DNA from: a virus
Virus record (IMG/VR): IMGVR_UViG_3300031857_000634
Coordinates: 1 to 36,005 of that record
Reading direction: 5' to 3' (one strand)
DNA: 36,005 bases
This document shows, piece by piece, positions 1-7,538 of this stretch (within the stretch, counting starts at the first letter, position 1; every line of letters starts with the position of its first letter). A program made the translations under genes and the position numbers. The notes beneath the pieces were generated by a model. That model had not been told where the DNA came from. It did not search any database and was given only the letters and a program-made list of their open reading frames with translations.

Positions 1-1944
1 TTAATGAGTGCAGGAGACAAAATTAAACTAAATGGTATTCCAGCAGGAGGTAATGCAGCTACAAATTTAGGTATAGGTGAACGTACCGGTTTAACTGTAG
101 CTATTACAAGTTCTACTGGTACAAGTGCAATTTTATTTAATGCTACAGATACTTTAGCAGGCTTAATGAGTGCAGCAGATAAAGCTAAACTAAATGGTAT
201 TCAAGCAGGAGCAACAGCCAATACAGGAACTGTTGACAGCGTAGCCGGTAAGACAGGCGTAGTTACATTGACCAAAACCGATGTTGGGTTAGGTAACGTA
301 GATAATACGTCTGATGCAGACAAGCCAGTAAGTACAGCACAACAAGCTGCTTTAAATCTAAAAGCTAACATTGATTCTCCAAACTTTACAGGATCTGTAA
401 AAGAAAATAATAATCAAGTATTGCATGCTGGTAACTACAGTGGATACTCGCCAACACTAACCGGAGGTGGAGCAAGTGGCTCTTGGAGTATTTCTGTTAC
501 TGGAAACGCAAGCACTGCTACAACATTGCAAACATCTCGTACAATCAATGGTGTTGCTTTTAACGGTTCTCAAAACATTGTTGTTCAAGACAGTACAAAA
601 CTTCCACTAACTGGTGGTACATTAACAGGATCTGTAACTTTAAATGGTGGAAGTATTGGGATCGATGTTGCCCCAACAGATCCGGCCGTTTCAGGCAGAT
701 CAATACAAATAGTTAATGGCGGTGGTTTGTTGTGGGCAACAACTGGGAGTTTTGTAGTTGCAAACAATATTACAATAGATTCTTCTGGTAATGGTGTTTA
801 TCAATTAGCTACTGCTGCTTCTTCGTACTCACAAACTGCTGGCACTCATAGATGGTATACTGCAGCTGGTGGTACAGCGGGATCTGTGGCTAATATGGTA
901 GAAGGTCTGAGTTTGAATTCAACAGCTCTAGACTCTAAGGTTGCCATCAAAGAAAATAACAACCAAGTATTACATGCTGGCAACTATAGCAATTATGCAA
1001 TACCAGCTGTAGCACCTGGCACAAGCGGCAATGTGTTAACTTCCAACGGGTCTAGTTGGACTAGTCAAGCACCATCAGGAGGTGCTGGAAACTCAGTTAA
1101 CATACAAGAGTTCTCCACAGTAGGTACTTCTACTTGGACCAAACCAGCAGGTGCCAAGTTAATACATATTATTTTACAAGCCGGAGGTGGTGGGGGTGGA
1201 TCGGGACGTGTTCGAGCTTCAGCAAGTTTTAGTACAGAAACTGCTGGAGGAGGCGGCGGAGGTGGTGGAGGCGGTAGAACAGAGTTCTTTTTTCCAGCCA
1301 GTCTTTTTGCAAATACAGAAAATGTGGAAGTGGGTGCTGGTGGAAGTGGTGCAGCATCACAAACATCAATAACAAGTGGTAATGCTGGAAGTACGGGTGG
1401 CAATTCAACATTTGGAACCACAGTTCGCGCCAGAGCTCGCGGAGGCGTGGGCGGAAACGGAGGCTCGGCAGGTGCTGCTACTACTGGAGCACTTGCCGGC
1501 GGTGTAACCAGTACAGGAACACCTTCAGGTACTTTTGTCTATTCTGCTTCTGGTGGTACCGGATACAATATTGGTGGTTCTGGAGGCCGTGGAGGATACA
1601 ATGGTGGTGGTGGTGGTGGTGGTGGCGGGTATAATTCTAATAGCAGTATCGGCGGTGCTGGAGGTGCTGGAGGCTTGGGGGGTGCAATTATAGACTCTAG
1701 TACTAATAGTAGTGGTGGTGGTGGTGCTGGAGGTGCTTCTGGAAATCCTGGAACTGCCGGCTCTAATGCCACCGATCCATTTTTGGGTGGCAGTGGTGGT
1801 GGCGGTGGTTCTGGTGGGCAGCCCGGCGCCGCAGGTGGAATACCTGGCGGGGGTGGCGGAGGAGGTGGAGCCGGTTCAAATGCCGTTTCTGGAGCAGGTG
1901 GTAATGGTGGGCATGGTTTTGTTCGCATAACTACATATTTCTGA
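1..1944 (+). CDS. Glycine-rich tail fibre / adhesin (5' partial)
   Basis: Large fibre-like protein that probably contacts the host receptor. The frame is open through the left edge: the first codon is Leu and LMSAGDKIKLNGI is a copy of the repeat seen again at about residue 54 (LMSAADKAKLNGI), so the true start lies outside the window. Fibre-type repeats follow, including two copies of KENNNQVLHAGNYS (about residues 130 and 315). From about residue 390 to the end the protein is extremely rich in Gly (GGGGGGGG runs) and finishes GGHGFVRITTYF. Gly-rich tips of this type are known as phage adhesin and receptor-binding domains. It heads the tail block. The fibre repeats are seen directly; receptor binding is inferred. 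Confidence 0.85.
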   Translation, partial: LMSAGDKIKLNGIPAGGNAATNLGIGERTGLTVAITSSTGTSAILFNATDTLAGLMSAADKAKLNGIQAGATANTGTVDSVAGKTGVVTLTKTDVGLGNVDNTSDADKPVSTAQQAALNLKANIDSPNFTGSVKENNNQVLHAGNYSGYSPTLTGGGASGSWSISVTGNASTATTLQTSRTINGVAFNGSQNIVVQDSTKLPLTGGTLTGSVTLNGGSIGIDVAPTDPAVSGRSIQIVNGGGLLWATTGSFVVANNITIDSSGNGVYQLATAASSYSQTAGTHRWYTAAGGTAGSVANMVEGLSLNSTALDSKVAIKENNNQVLHAGNYSNYAIPAVAPGTSGNVLTSNGSSWTSQAPSGGAGNSVNIQEFSTVGTSTWTKPAGAKLIHIILQAGGGGGGSGRVRASASFSTETAGGGGGGGGGGRTEFFFPASLFANTENVEVGAGGSGAASQTSITSGNAGSTGGNSTFGTTVRARARGGVGGNGGSAGAATTGALAGGVTSTGTPSGTFVYSASGGTGYNIGGSGGRGGYNGGGGGGGGGYNSNSSIGGAGGAGGLGGAIIDSSTNSSGGGGAGGASGNPGTAGSNATDPFLGGSGGGGGSGGQPGAAGGIPGGGGGGGGAGSNAVSGAGGNGGHGFVRITTYF

Positions 1945-1952
1945 GGTTATTT

Positions 1953-2183
1953 ATGAGAAAACAATTTTTATTAAACACAGATGGATCTGTTCCAGCAGGT
2001 GTAGATATAAACCTGTTAAGATCTGAAAATATACCATTAGTAATTCCTACCCCAGTACCAGTACAGTCAGGTATGGTTGCAGTAGAACAAGACCCTAAAC
2101 CTGACGAGTATGGCGTACTGCGGCAAGTTTGGAAACTGGAACCTTTTGTTGCAGAAAATCAACCAACCCCTGAAGAACTATAA
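1953..2183 (+). CDS. Small tail-fibre-associated protein, 76 aa
   Basis: A short protein starting 9 nt after the preceding fibre gene, with GAGG 8 nt upstream of the ATG. It reads like the small fibre-partner or tail assembly chaperone proteins that follow fibre genes: MRKQFLLNTDGSVPAGVD, a Pro/Val-rich middle, then a segment VLRQVWKLEP that resembles EIWTQVWNTEP in the 143-aa chaperone candidate at 16250-16681. It lacks the longer C-terminal domain of that protein. A role in fibre folding or attachment is inferred from position and this short similarity only. Confidence 0.6.
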   Translation: MRKQFLLNTDGSVPAGVDINLLRSENIPLVIPTPVPVQSGMVAVEQDPKPDEYGVLRQVWKLEPFVAENQPTPEEL

Positions 2184-2215
2184 AACCCAAACCAAGCGTT
2201 CCATATTTTTTAGCT

Positions 2216-2244
2216 TGTACACTTGAGTACGATATGTTATAATA
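2216..2244 (+). promoter_or_regulatory. Sigma70-type promoter with extended -10
   Basis: TATAAT at 2239-2244 is preceded by TG one base upstream (an extended -10). A weak -35, TTGTAC (3 of 6), lies at 2216-2221 with a 17-nt spacer. It sits in the 107-nt gap before the gene at 2291, one of the few gaps in the block, and would start a unit running to the terminator at 6595-6627. Confidence 0.6.
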
Positions 2245-2290
2245 CAAACAAATACCAGCATAATTTTTAACCTTTTTAAAGGGCTATTAA

Positions 2291-2647
2291 ATGACAACAG
2301 AATTCAAAATTGTTATCGATAACATTCGTACTCATGATGTTCAAAACTTTGAAAAGGTAGTAAAACAAATTGATTTTACTATTAGTGGTACAAAACAATC
2401 AGAAACATTCTCTTTACCACAAAGCTTGGTTTTGACGGATAAACAAATAGAAAACTTTATTCCTTTTGAAGATCTTACAGAAGCCTGGGCCGTAGACTTG
2501 ATTGAAAAGAACTTTGATAACATAGAACAAGTAAAGTCACACATTGAATACGTACTAGATACTATGGTTTTAAAAAAGAATCTAGTTCAACAAAGTCTAC
2601 CTTGGGCTTCGGCAAGCAATGCTGTACGCCCTTTTGTTCTTTTTTAA
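2291..2647 (+). CDS. Conserved-type hypothetical protein, 118 aa
   Basis: I do not recognise this protein. It is soluble, without signal peptide or membrane segment, acidic in its first two thirds (MTTEFKIVIDNIRTHDVQNFEKVV), and ends in a hydrophobic tail. AAAGGG sits 9 nt upstream of the ATG. It is the first gene after the promoter at 2216-2244 and ends 12 nt before the 679-aa fibre-like gene, so a structural or assembly role in the tail is the likely context. No function can be assigned. Confidence 0.65.
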   Translation: MTTEFKIVIDNIRTHDVQNFEKVVKQIDFTISGTKQSETFSLPQSLVLTDKQIENFIPFEDLTEAWAVDLIEKNFDNIEQVKSHIEYVLDTMVLKKNLVQQSLPWASASNAVRPFVLF

Positions 2648-2659
2648 AGGGTATGATTT

Positions 2660-4699
2660 ATGAAAGTTATTAAACCAATTGAGGTGTTACGTGATACGTA
2701 CACAGATGTAAACACAAGAGATGTTGTACCAGCTTGGAACAGCGGTACTACATACGGAAGCAGTAGTACTTTTGATAAAGTATGGGTACAGTATCTTGGA
2801 GTGGTGTACGAGAGCATCAAGCCCGTCAATTTAAACAACACACCGTCTAGTGGCAGTACTTGGTGGAGAACTGTAACCACAACGTCCTCAGACGATTTTG
2901 CCGGTTCTGTTTATAACAGTGGTACTACCTACAGTACCGGAGACATAGTATACTACCAAACAAGTAGTACCGACTGGCCAAAGTATTATCAGAGTTTGCA
3001 AAATACCAACTTAAACAAAACACCACCAGATAATTTGACTGGAACAACACCCTACTGGCTAGATCTGGGATACACAAACACAAGTAAATTATACGATATT
3101 GAAACCAGTACACAGACCATTACAACCGACGAACTAATAACCACTTTTACTGCCCGCAAAGTTACTAGTGGTGGAATATTTGGTGCTTATGGTTCGAGAG
3201 TTTTATTAACAGCAAAATCAGAACGCAACCTGTACTCCAAAATAGACTGGAATACTACTGCGTCAGTTCATACTACAACTCCAACACTGAACTCAATGGT
3301 TTTTGCAGCAGACAAAAACATATTGTTGTTGTGCGGTAACAGCGGGTTTTTGAAGTACAGCAAAGACAATGGAGTTACTTGGATTAATTGTGTTACTCCT
3401 GCCACAGCGCCAAATTTAAAAACACTGAGTTACAGCAAGGATAACTCTGTTTTTATAGCTGCAGGTACGAGTAGTGATTCAAGCACTGCCATAATTTGGA
3501 AGAGTTTGGATGGTATTAACTGGACTAATATAACAGGATTGCCAACAGGTAGTGTTTCCTTAAACAAGGCTATCTGGATAAAGCAATTAAACAAGTTTGT
3601 AATTGCTGCCAGTAATGGAAATATTTATACTTCAGATGGTACAGCCACAACATGGTTAGCTTCAAGCGTCGGGGCTGGTACGACCGACTTGGTAGGAATT
3701 GTTTATAATCCAGCAAATGGACTAGTTCACGTAATAGGAAATAATACACTAAGATATAGCAGCGATTTGAATACTTGGACAGCTATAATGTGGCTAAACA
3801 ATATAAGAGATATTGCAGTTGTAAATAACAGTGATTATTCAACAACCGGTTCTACAACACAATATTGTATAGTAGCTGGAACTAGTGGGTCGCTGAGTAC
3901 TACTCATAAGAGCTCTGATGGTATCACTTGGTCAACAGCTGCAATACTGACTGGAATTCCAACAAATTATGTATCTTCTGGGGTAACATACTGCTATACA
4001 GAATCTAAGTGGGTATTAAACATAGGTGGGTATATACTAACCTGGGATGGCAGCGCGTCTACTAGTTATACAGATATTACACCCAGCAACAATCCAAATA
4101 CCAATCGTACAAGAGTGTACTACAATAACTCAACAGACAGTCTTTTCTTTTTTGGTAATAATAGCACTCTAGTAACAAGCCCAAACATTTACTTTAAAGA
4201 GTACAACTTGAATAGTTCCCTAGTAGATAATTGGTATGATTATTTTTACAAAGATTACACTCTTTTGAGCGAGTCAATTTTTGAAGATATTCCTGTTTAT
4301 ACGCGTACAAGAATTACTATTTGTGTTATTGGAGATGTAGTGCGGTGTGGTATTGCTTTTGCTGGTATAAGTAACAAAATAGGAACAACACAATATGGAG
4401 CGTCAGCCGGTATTATTGACTACAGCAAAAAAGAAACAGACGAGTTTGGTACCACTACGTTTATTAAGCGAGCTTTTAGCAAGCGAATGAATGTAAACTT
4501 AATTTTACTGAGCGCTGATTTGTACAGAGTACAAAAAGTTTTAAGCGATGTTCGTGCTACTCCGTGTATTTGGATAGGAAGTGACACAGATATTTACAAG
4601 AGTCTTACCATGTATGGGTATTACAGAGATTTTAGCTTGGAAATTCCATATCCAGAATATTCCTATTGCAGCCTACAAGTAGAAGGATTAACAGAATGA
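2660..4699 (+). CDS. Tail appendage protein with carbohydrate-binding-like modules and BNR-like repeats, 679 aa
   Basis: The N-terminus holds two tandem modules like carbohydrate-binding family 5/12 (chitin-binding type): about residues 25-75 (WNSGTTYGSSSTFDKVWVQY then YESIKPVNLNNTPSSGSTWW) and about 82-138 (YNSGTTYSTGDIVYY, YYQSLQNTNLNKTPP, YWLDLG). The middle (about residues 200-480) repeats S-x-D-G-x-x-W units such as SKDNGVTWINC, SLDGINWTNI and SSDGITWSTA, the pattern of BNR/sialidase-type beta-propellers. The C-terminal 150 residues are unassigned. The start follows AAGGG. The stop overlaps the next start as ATGA. Surface glycan binding is inferred; the modules are seen directly. Confidence 0.75.
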   Translation: MKVIKPIEVLRDTYTDVNTRDVVPAWNSGTTYGSSSTFDKVWVQYLGVVYESIKPVNLNNTPSSGSTWWRTVTTTSSDDFAGSVYNSGTTYSTGDIVYYQTSSTDWPKYYQSLQNTNLNKTPPDNLTGTTPYWLDLGYTNTSKLYDIETSTQTITTDELITTFTARKVTSGGIFGAYGSRVLLTAKSERNLYSKIDWNTTASVHTTTPTLNSMVFAADKNILLLCGNSGFLKYSKDNGVTWINCVTPATAPNLKTLSYSKDNSVFIAAGTSSDSSTAIIWKSLDGINWTNITGLPTGSVSLNKAIWIKQLNKFVIAASNGNIYTSDGTATTWLASSVGAGTTDLVGIVYNPANGLVHVIGNNTLRYSSDLNTWTAIMWLNNIRDIAVVNNSDYSTTGSTTQYCIVAGTSGSLSTTHKSSDGITWSTAAILTGIPTNYVSSGVTYCYTESKWVLNIGGYILTWDGSASTSYTDITPSNNPNTNRTRVYYNNSTDSLFFFGNNSTLVTSPNIYFKEYNLNSSLVDNWYDYFYKDYTLLSESIFEDIPVYTRTRITICVIGDVVRCGIAFAGISNKIGTTQYGASAGIIDYSKKETDEFGTTTFIKRAFSKRMNVNLILLSADLYRVQKVLSDVRATPCIWIGSDTDIYKSLTMYGYYRDFSLEIPYPEYSYCSLQVEGLTE

Positions 4700-5943
4700 T
4701 TACAACAATTTCAACCCTACCACAATCACCAAATCGTAACGATCCTGCAACTTTTAGTGACAAAGCAGACGCTCTTTTGGGGGCAATGCCTACTCTTGTA
4801 ACAGAACTAAATAGTTTTGTTAACGAAGTTAATACACTCAGTTTTAAAACTGCTTGTAAAGCCGCTACACTCGCTGCAATTACATTAAGTGGTACCCAAA
4901 CAATTGATGGGCAAAACATAGTTGCAGGCGACAGAGTATTGGTAAAAAATCAAGCCAGTCTGGCAGAAAACGGTATTTATACAGCAAGTATTAATGCTTG
5001 GACAAGAGCACCAGACATGGATACAGTTGCTGAAGTTGCTGGCAGCTTTGTACCTGTTACTTTTGGGGCACAGCAGGGTGGAAAGATCTACTATACCACT
5101 TTTAATGCCACTGGAGCTACTTTGGGAACAACAGCTATTCCTTGGAATAGTTTAACAGAAGCCAGTATTACTGGAATAGGTACTGTTGCAGTTGCAAATG
5201 GCGGCACTGGTATTGCAAGTTATGCAATTGGTGATTTGATTTACGCCAGCGGTACAACTACTCTTGTAAAGCTAGCAGCAGCAGCGAGTGGTAATGTTTT
5301 AAAAAGTGGCACTGCGCCTAGCTGGGGCAAAGTAGCTTTAACATCTGATGTGTCTGGTACGCTTCCTGTGGCGTCTGGCGGTACTGGCGCAGCCACTCTG
5401 ACCGCGAACAACGTCTTGCTGGGCAACGGCACCTCTGCTGTTCAGACGGTAGCGCCTGGTACGGCGGGCAATCTTTTGACCTCTGTTGGTGGCACTTGGG
5501 CAAGCGCTCCTCCACCGGCGGGTGGAGTGACAAGTCTCAACAGCCAGACAGGTGCTGTTGTAACGACCGGATTTGGTGATATCGGTAGTGTTGCGGTACT
5601 GATGATTGCAACTAATACCAATGTGGCGGTTGGTTCGACTGTTGCGGGTAGCGATCTTCGATACGGTTGGAATCCCAATTTTGGTGCAATGACCTACGGA
5701 GGTCTTACCGATTTTGCGACCAATCGTGGAAACAGTTCGGCAACATATAACGGCGGTGGCACTGCCCCGGCCGGGGGTGTCGGAACTTGGCGAAAGATAA
5801 GCTCTGGGAATACGTATTTTTCATCTGGTGGGTCTTACGCGGGAGTCAATTTAGTTTCTGCCTGCTGCGGCTCTTTTTTACAAGTTCAAGTATTTTCGGC
5901 TTCTTACGTTTGGGCCGCAGCCCTCTACGTCCGTGTTTCTTGA
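4696..5943 (+). CDS. Tail fibre protein, mosaic with GC-rich C-terminus, 415 aa
   Basis: The start at 4696 overlaps the upstream stop (ATGA) with AGAAGGA just before it, and is preferred to an in-frame ATG at 4666. The N-terminus carries a widespread fibre module (TLSGTQTIDGQNIVAGDRVL, then VKNQASLAENGIYT and WTRAPDMDT). Then come repeats built on VANGGTGI and VASGGTGA. The DNA changes character near 5340 (about residue 215): 5221-5280 has 25 G+C of 60, and 5341-5400 has 36 of 60. The final 200 residues therefore look imported, with the junction inside the GGTG repeats, a natural place for homologous exchange. Tip exchange would alter host recognition (inference). Confidence 0.8.
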   Translation: MITTISTLPQSPNRNDPATFSDKADALLGAMPTLVTELNSFVNEVNTLSFKTACKAATLAAITLSGTQTIDGQNIVAGDRVLVKNQASLAENGIYTASINAWTRAPDMDTVAEVAGSFVPVTFGAQQGGKIYYTTFNATGATLGTTAIPWNSLTEASITGIGTVAVANGGTGIASYAIGDLIYASGTTTLVKLAAAASGNVLKSGTAPSWGKVALTSDVSGTLPVASGGTGAATLTANNVLLGNGTSAVQTVAPGTAGNLLTSVGGTWASAPPPAGGVTSLNSQTGAVVTTGFGDIGSVAVLMIATNTNVAVGSTVAGSDLRYGWNPNFGAMTYGGLTDFATNRGNSSATYNGGGTAPAGGVGTWRKISSGNTYFSSGGSYAGVNLVSACCGSFLQVQVFSASYVWAAALYVRVS

Positions 5944-5951
5944 GGTGCATC

Positions 5952-6224
5952 ATGTTCAATGTTCAATATGCAACTGATCTGGTCTGGGCAGATGCGGATC
6001 AAACCAACTTCAAATGCAACGTCAAGCTGGCCGAGTTTGATGAAGTCATGCCGTGCGGTGTAAACGCAACGGATCGGTACGCACACATCAAAGAGCTTTG
6101 GACCAGGGGACTCGCGGGAGAGTACGGCCCCATCGCGCCCTATGTCGCGCCGCCTGAGCCGGAGCCCGAGTCCGTTGCACCTGTACAGGGACAGCCTACG
6201 CAGACGGGTGCGGAGCAGTTCTGA
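5952..6224 (+). CDS. Small fibre-associated protein, Pro/Glu-rich tail, 90 aa
   Basis: The start at 5952 is chosen because it lies 8 nt after the fibre stop with GAGGTG upstream. An upstream in-frame ATG (5787) would overlap the fibre gene by over 150 nt. The N-terminal 65 residues look globular (YATDLVWADADQTNFKCNVK); the last 25 are rich in Pro and Glu. It lies in the GC-rich island: 6121-6180 has 43 G+C of 60, against 19 of 60 at 2281-2340. It occupies the same fibre-downstream position as the 76-aa gene at 1953. A fibre-partner role is inferred. Confidence 0.65.
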   Translation: MFNVQYATDLVWADADQTNFKCNVKLAEFDEVMPCGVNATDRYAHIKELWTRGLAGEYGPIAPYVAPPEPEPESVAPVQGQPTQTGAEQF

Positions 6225-6502
6225 TGAAATCTGTTTCCTCCAAATACAGCGTGACCTACGACGGTGCGGTGATGAACATCTACCACGCCAACAAGGGCGA
6301 AGGTCTTCCGGCTCACGAACATCGGTACTCGCACCTGACCATGTGCCACTCCGGTCGCTGTGTTGTGCGGAAAGAAAAGGGCGAGCGCATCATCGACAAG
6401 AACTCTACGCCGCTGAACTTGGTTGCCGGGGAGTGGCATGAGATCGAGGCGCTGGAGGATGATACGGTGTTTGTAAACGTCTTTGCAGAGGGAAAGCAGT
6501 GA
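6224..6502 (+). CDS. Small cupin-fold protein, 92 aa
   Basis: The start overlaps the previous stop (TGATG), indicating coupled translation. The sequence fits a single small cupin barrel: LPAHEHRYSHLTMCHSGRC (about residues 28-46) supplies the first-motif histidines H31 and H33, and PLNLVAGEWHEIEAL (about 63-77) the second motif with its His. Cupins of this size bind a metal and serve as sensors, enzymes or structural units. Here it lies directly behind a fibre gene in a GC-rich, foreign-looking segment, so it probably travelled with the fibre tip. Its function in the virion or the infected cell is unknown. Confidence 0.65.
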   Translation: MKSVSSKYSVTYDGAVMNIYHANKGEGLPAHEHRYSHLTMCHSGRCVVRKEKGERIIDKNSTPLNLVAGEWHEIEALEDDTVFVNVFAEGKQ

Positions 6503-6633
6503 ACTTCGATGCAGCTTTCAACACCCTTCTCAATCCAGCACCCAACAGCCACCAACTTCGATATAGTATCACTATCGATTATATAAGAATAAATAAAATA
6601 CACCCACTAACCCTGGGTGTATTTTTTACTTGA
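6499..6633 (+). pseudogene. Possible truncated 5' end of an imported gene
   Basis: A GTG overlaps the cupin stop as GTGA, the coupling typical of this genome, and opens a frame beginning (M)NFDAAFNTLLNPAP. That beginning resembles the N-terminus of phage muramidases of the GH108 type, which commonly start near NFDxAFxxLLGHEGGY. After about 16 codons any likeness ends, composition returns to AT-rich, and the frame runs through the terminator and the -35 element to a stop at 6631-6633. I read it as a remnant at the right edge of the imported segment. The family resemblance is weak and from memory. Confidence 0.3.
6595..6627 (+). terminator. Rho-independent terminator
   Basis: Stem AATACACCCA (6597-6606) pairs with TGGGTGTATT (6614-6623) around a 7-nt loop and is followed by a T-run. 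It closes the unit ending with the cupin gene and lies just before the promoter at 6630. Confidence 0.8.
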
Positions 6634-6658
6634 CAATTTTTACCCTGTATAGTATAAT
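6630..6658 (+). promoter_or_regulatory. Perfect-consensus sigma70 promoter
   Basis: TTGACA at 6630-6635 and TATAAT at 6653-6658 are separated by exactly 17 nt, a full match to the bacterial housekeeping consensus. It sits between a terminator and the gene at 6703, giving a leader of about 38 nt. It would drive the whole rightward structural and lysis unit to 20925. Confidence 0.85.
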
Positions 6659-6702
6659 TATACCTATAAAAAAATCTATACTTGTTTTAAGCAGGAGTTA
6701 TT

Positions 6703-7287
6703 ATGACAGCACCTACCCGACTAAATTTAAAGATTTATCAGGGCAGTACCTTTAGGCAAATCTTACGTTGGGAAAGTGCTACAAAGGTATATGTTCCTGT
6801 AACCTCTATTACAAACGCAGCACCAATGGTAATTACAGCCAATGCTCATGGAGCCCCTCAAGGCTGGAGAGTAAAACTCAGCAATGTGAATGGAATGAAA
6901 GAAGCCAATAATCTAGACTATGTAATAGCCACCGGAACCACTACAAACACCGTTACTATAAACAGTGTAAACAGTATTGGTTTCGCTACTTATACTAGCG
7001 GAGGCGTACTGGAGTACAATCAGCCCGTTGATTTAAGTGGTGTAACAGCAAGAATGCAGATCAGACCAAAAGTAGACAGTGATCAAATATTAGACACTTT
7101 AACAACAGAAAATAATAAGATTGTTTTAGATAACGTTTTAAAAACTATTACAATAGAAATAGACGAATCTGTAACTGCATCGTACTCTTTTAAGAGTGCA
7201 GTCTATGATCTAGAAGTCGTCAAAAACAACGATGTTATCCCATTTTTAACAGGAACAATCCTGCTTACTAAAGAGGTAACACGATGA
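6703..7287 (+). CDS. Virion structural protein with E1-FCCH-like domain, 194 aa
   Basis: First gene after the consensus promoter, with AGGAG 8 nt before the ATG. The N-terminus (LNLKIYQGSTFRQILRW) is typical of phage baseplate or appendage proteins that begin with a beta-sandwich. About residues 38-100 (NAAPMVITANAHGAPQGWRV, then VNGMKEANN and VTINSVNSIGFATYTSGG) match a small beta-domain found in many phage structural proteins and annotated by similarity as E1_FCCH. The C-terminal half resembles a second sandwich with VTARMQIRPK. It probably anchors the following fibre genes. The next gene starts within its stop codon (ATGA). Confidence 0.65.
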   Translation: MTAPTRLNLKIYQGSTFRQILRWESATKVYVPVTSITNAAPMVITANAHGAPQGWRVKLSNVNGMKEANNLDYVIATGTTTNTVTINSVNSIGFATYTSGGVLEYNQPVDLSGVTARMQIRPKVDSDQILDTLTTENNKIVLDNVLKTITIEIDESVTASYSFKSAVYDLEVVKNNDVIPFLTGTILLTKEVTR

Positions 7288-7529
7288 GCTTTTACACTAC
7301 TATAGAAAACGATTCAACCTCTAGTCTAGTAGTTATTGATGATACCAGAGAAATCATTATTGTTAGTGGAGCTATTGGCCCAAAGGGGGATAGTGGCGGA
7401 ACCAACATAGGAAGTTATCCGGTTGTAGTATCAAATATTCAGGGCAATGATCTATTGTTGTTTAGCCAACCACAAAATGCTTGGGTAAACGTACCTCAGA
7501 CTTCAATAACAGACGGCGGAACTTTTTAA
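7284..7529 (+). CDS. Small hypothetical virion-associated protein, 81 aa
   Basis: Overlaps the preceding stop (ATGA), with GAGG 8 nt upstream. The protein is beta-rich: VVIDDTREIIIVSG, then a short collagen-like GPKGDSGG, then a C-terminal piece (LLLFSQPQNAWVNVPQTSITDGGTF) ending in a motif common at fibre N-termini and linkers. A linker or short fibre role fits its place between a baseplate-like protein and a fibre gene. It is not assigned to a family. Confidence 0.6.
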   Translation: MSFYTTIENDSTSSLVVIDDTREIIIVSGAIGPKGDSGGTNIGSYPVVVSNIQGNDLLLFSQPQNAWVNVPQTSITDGGTF

Positions 7530-7538
7530 GGAGGTTAG

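Noticed and set aside
1065-1928. Pro-rich minus-strand frames in the glycine-rich fibre gene
   Set aside because: Gly codons (GGN) read antisense give Pro (NCC), so these frames are a by-product of the Gly tract.
5787-5951. N-terminal extension of the 90-aa protein to an upstream ATG
   Set aside because: It would overlap the fibre gene by more than 150 nt, and the added residues are just its shifted frame; the ATG at 5952 has a ribosome site.
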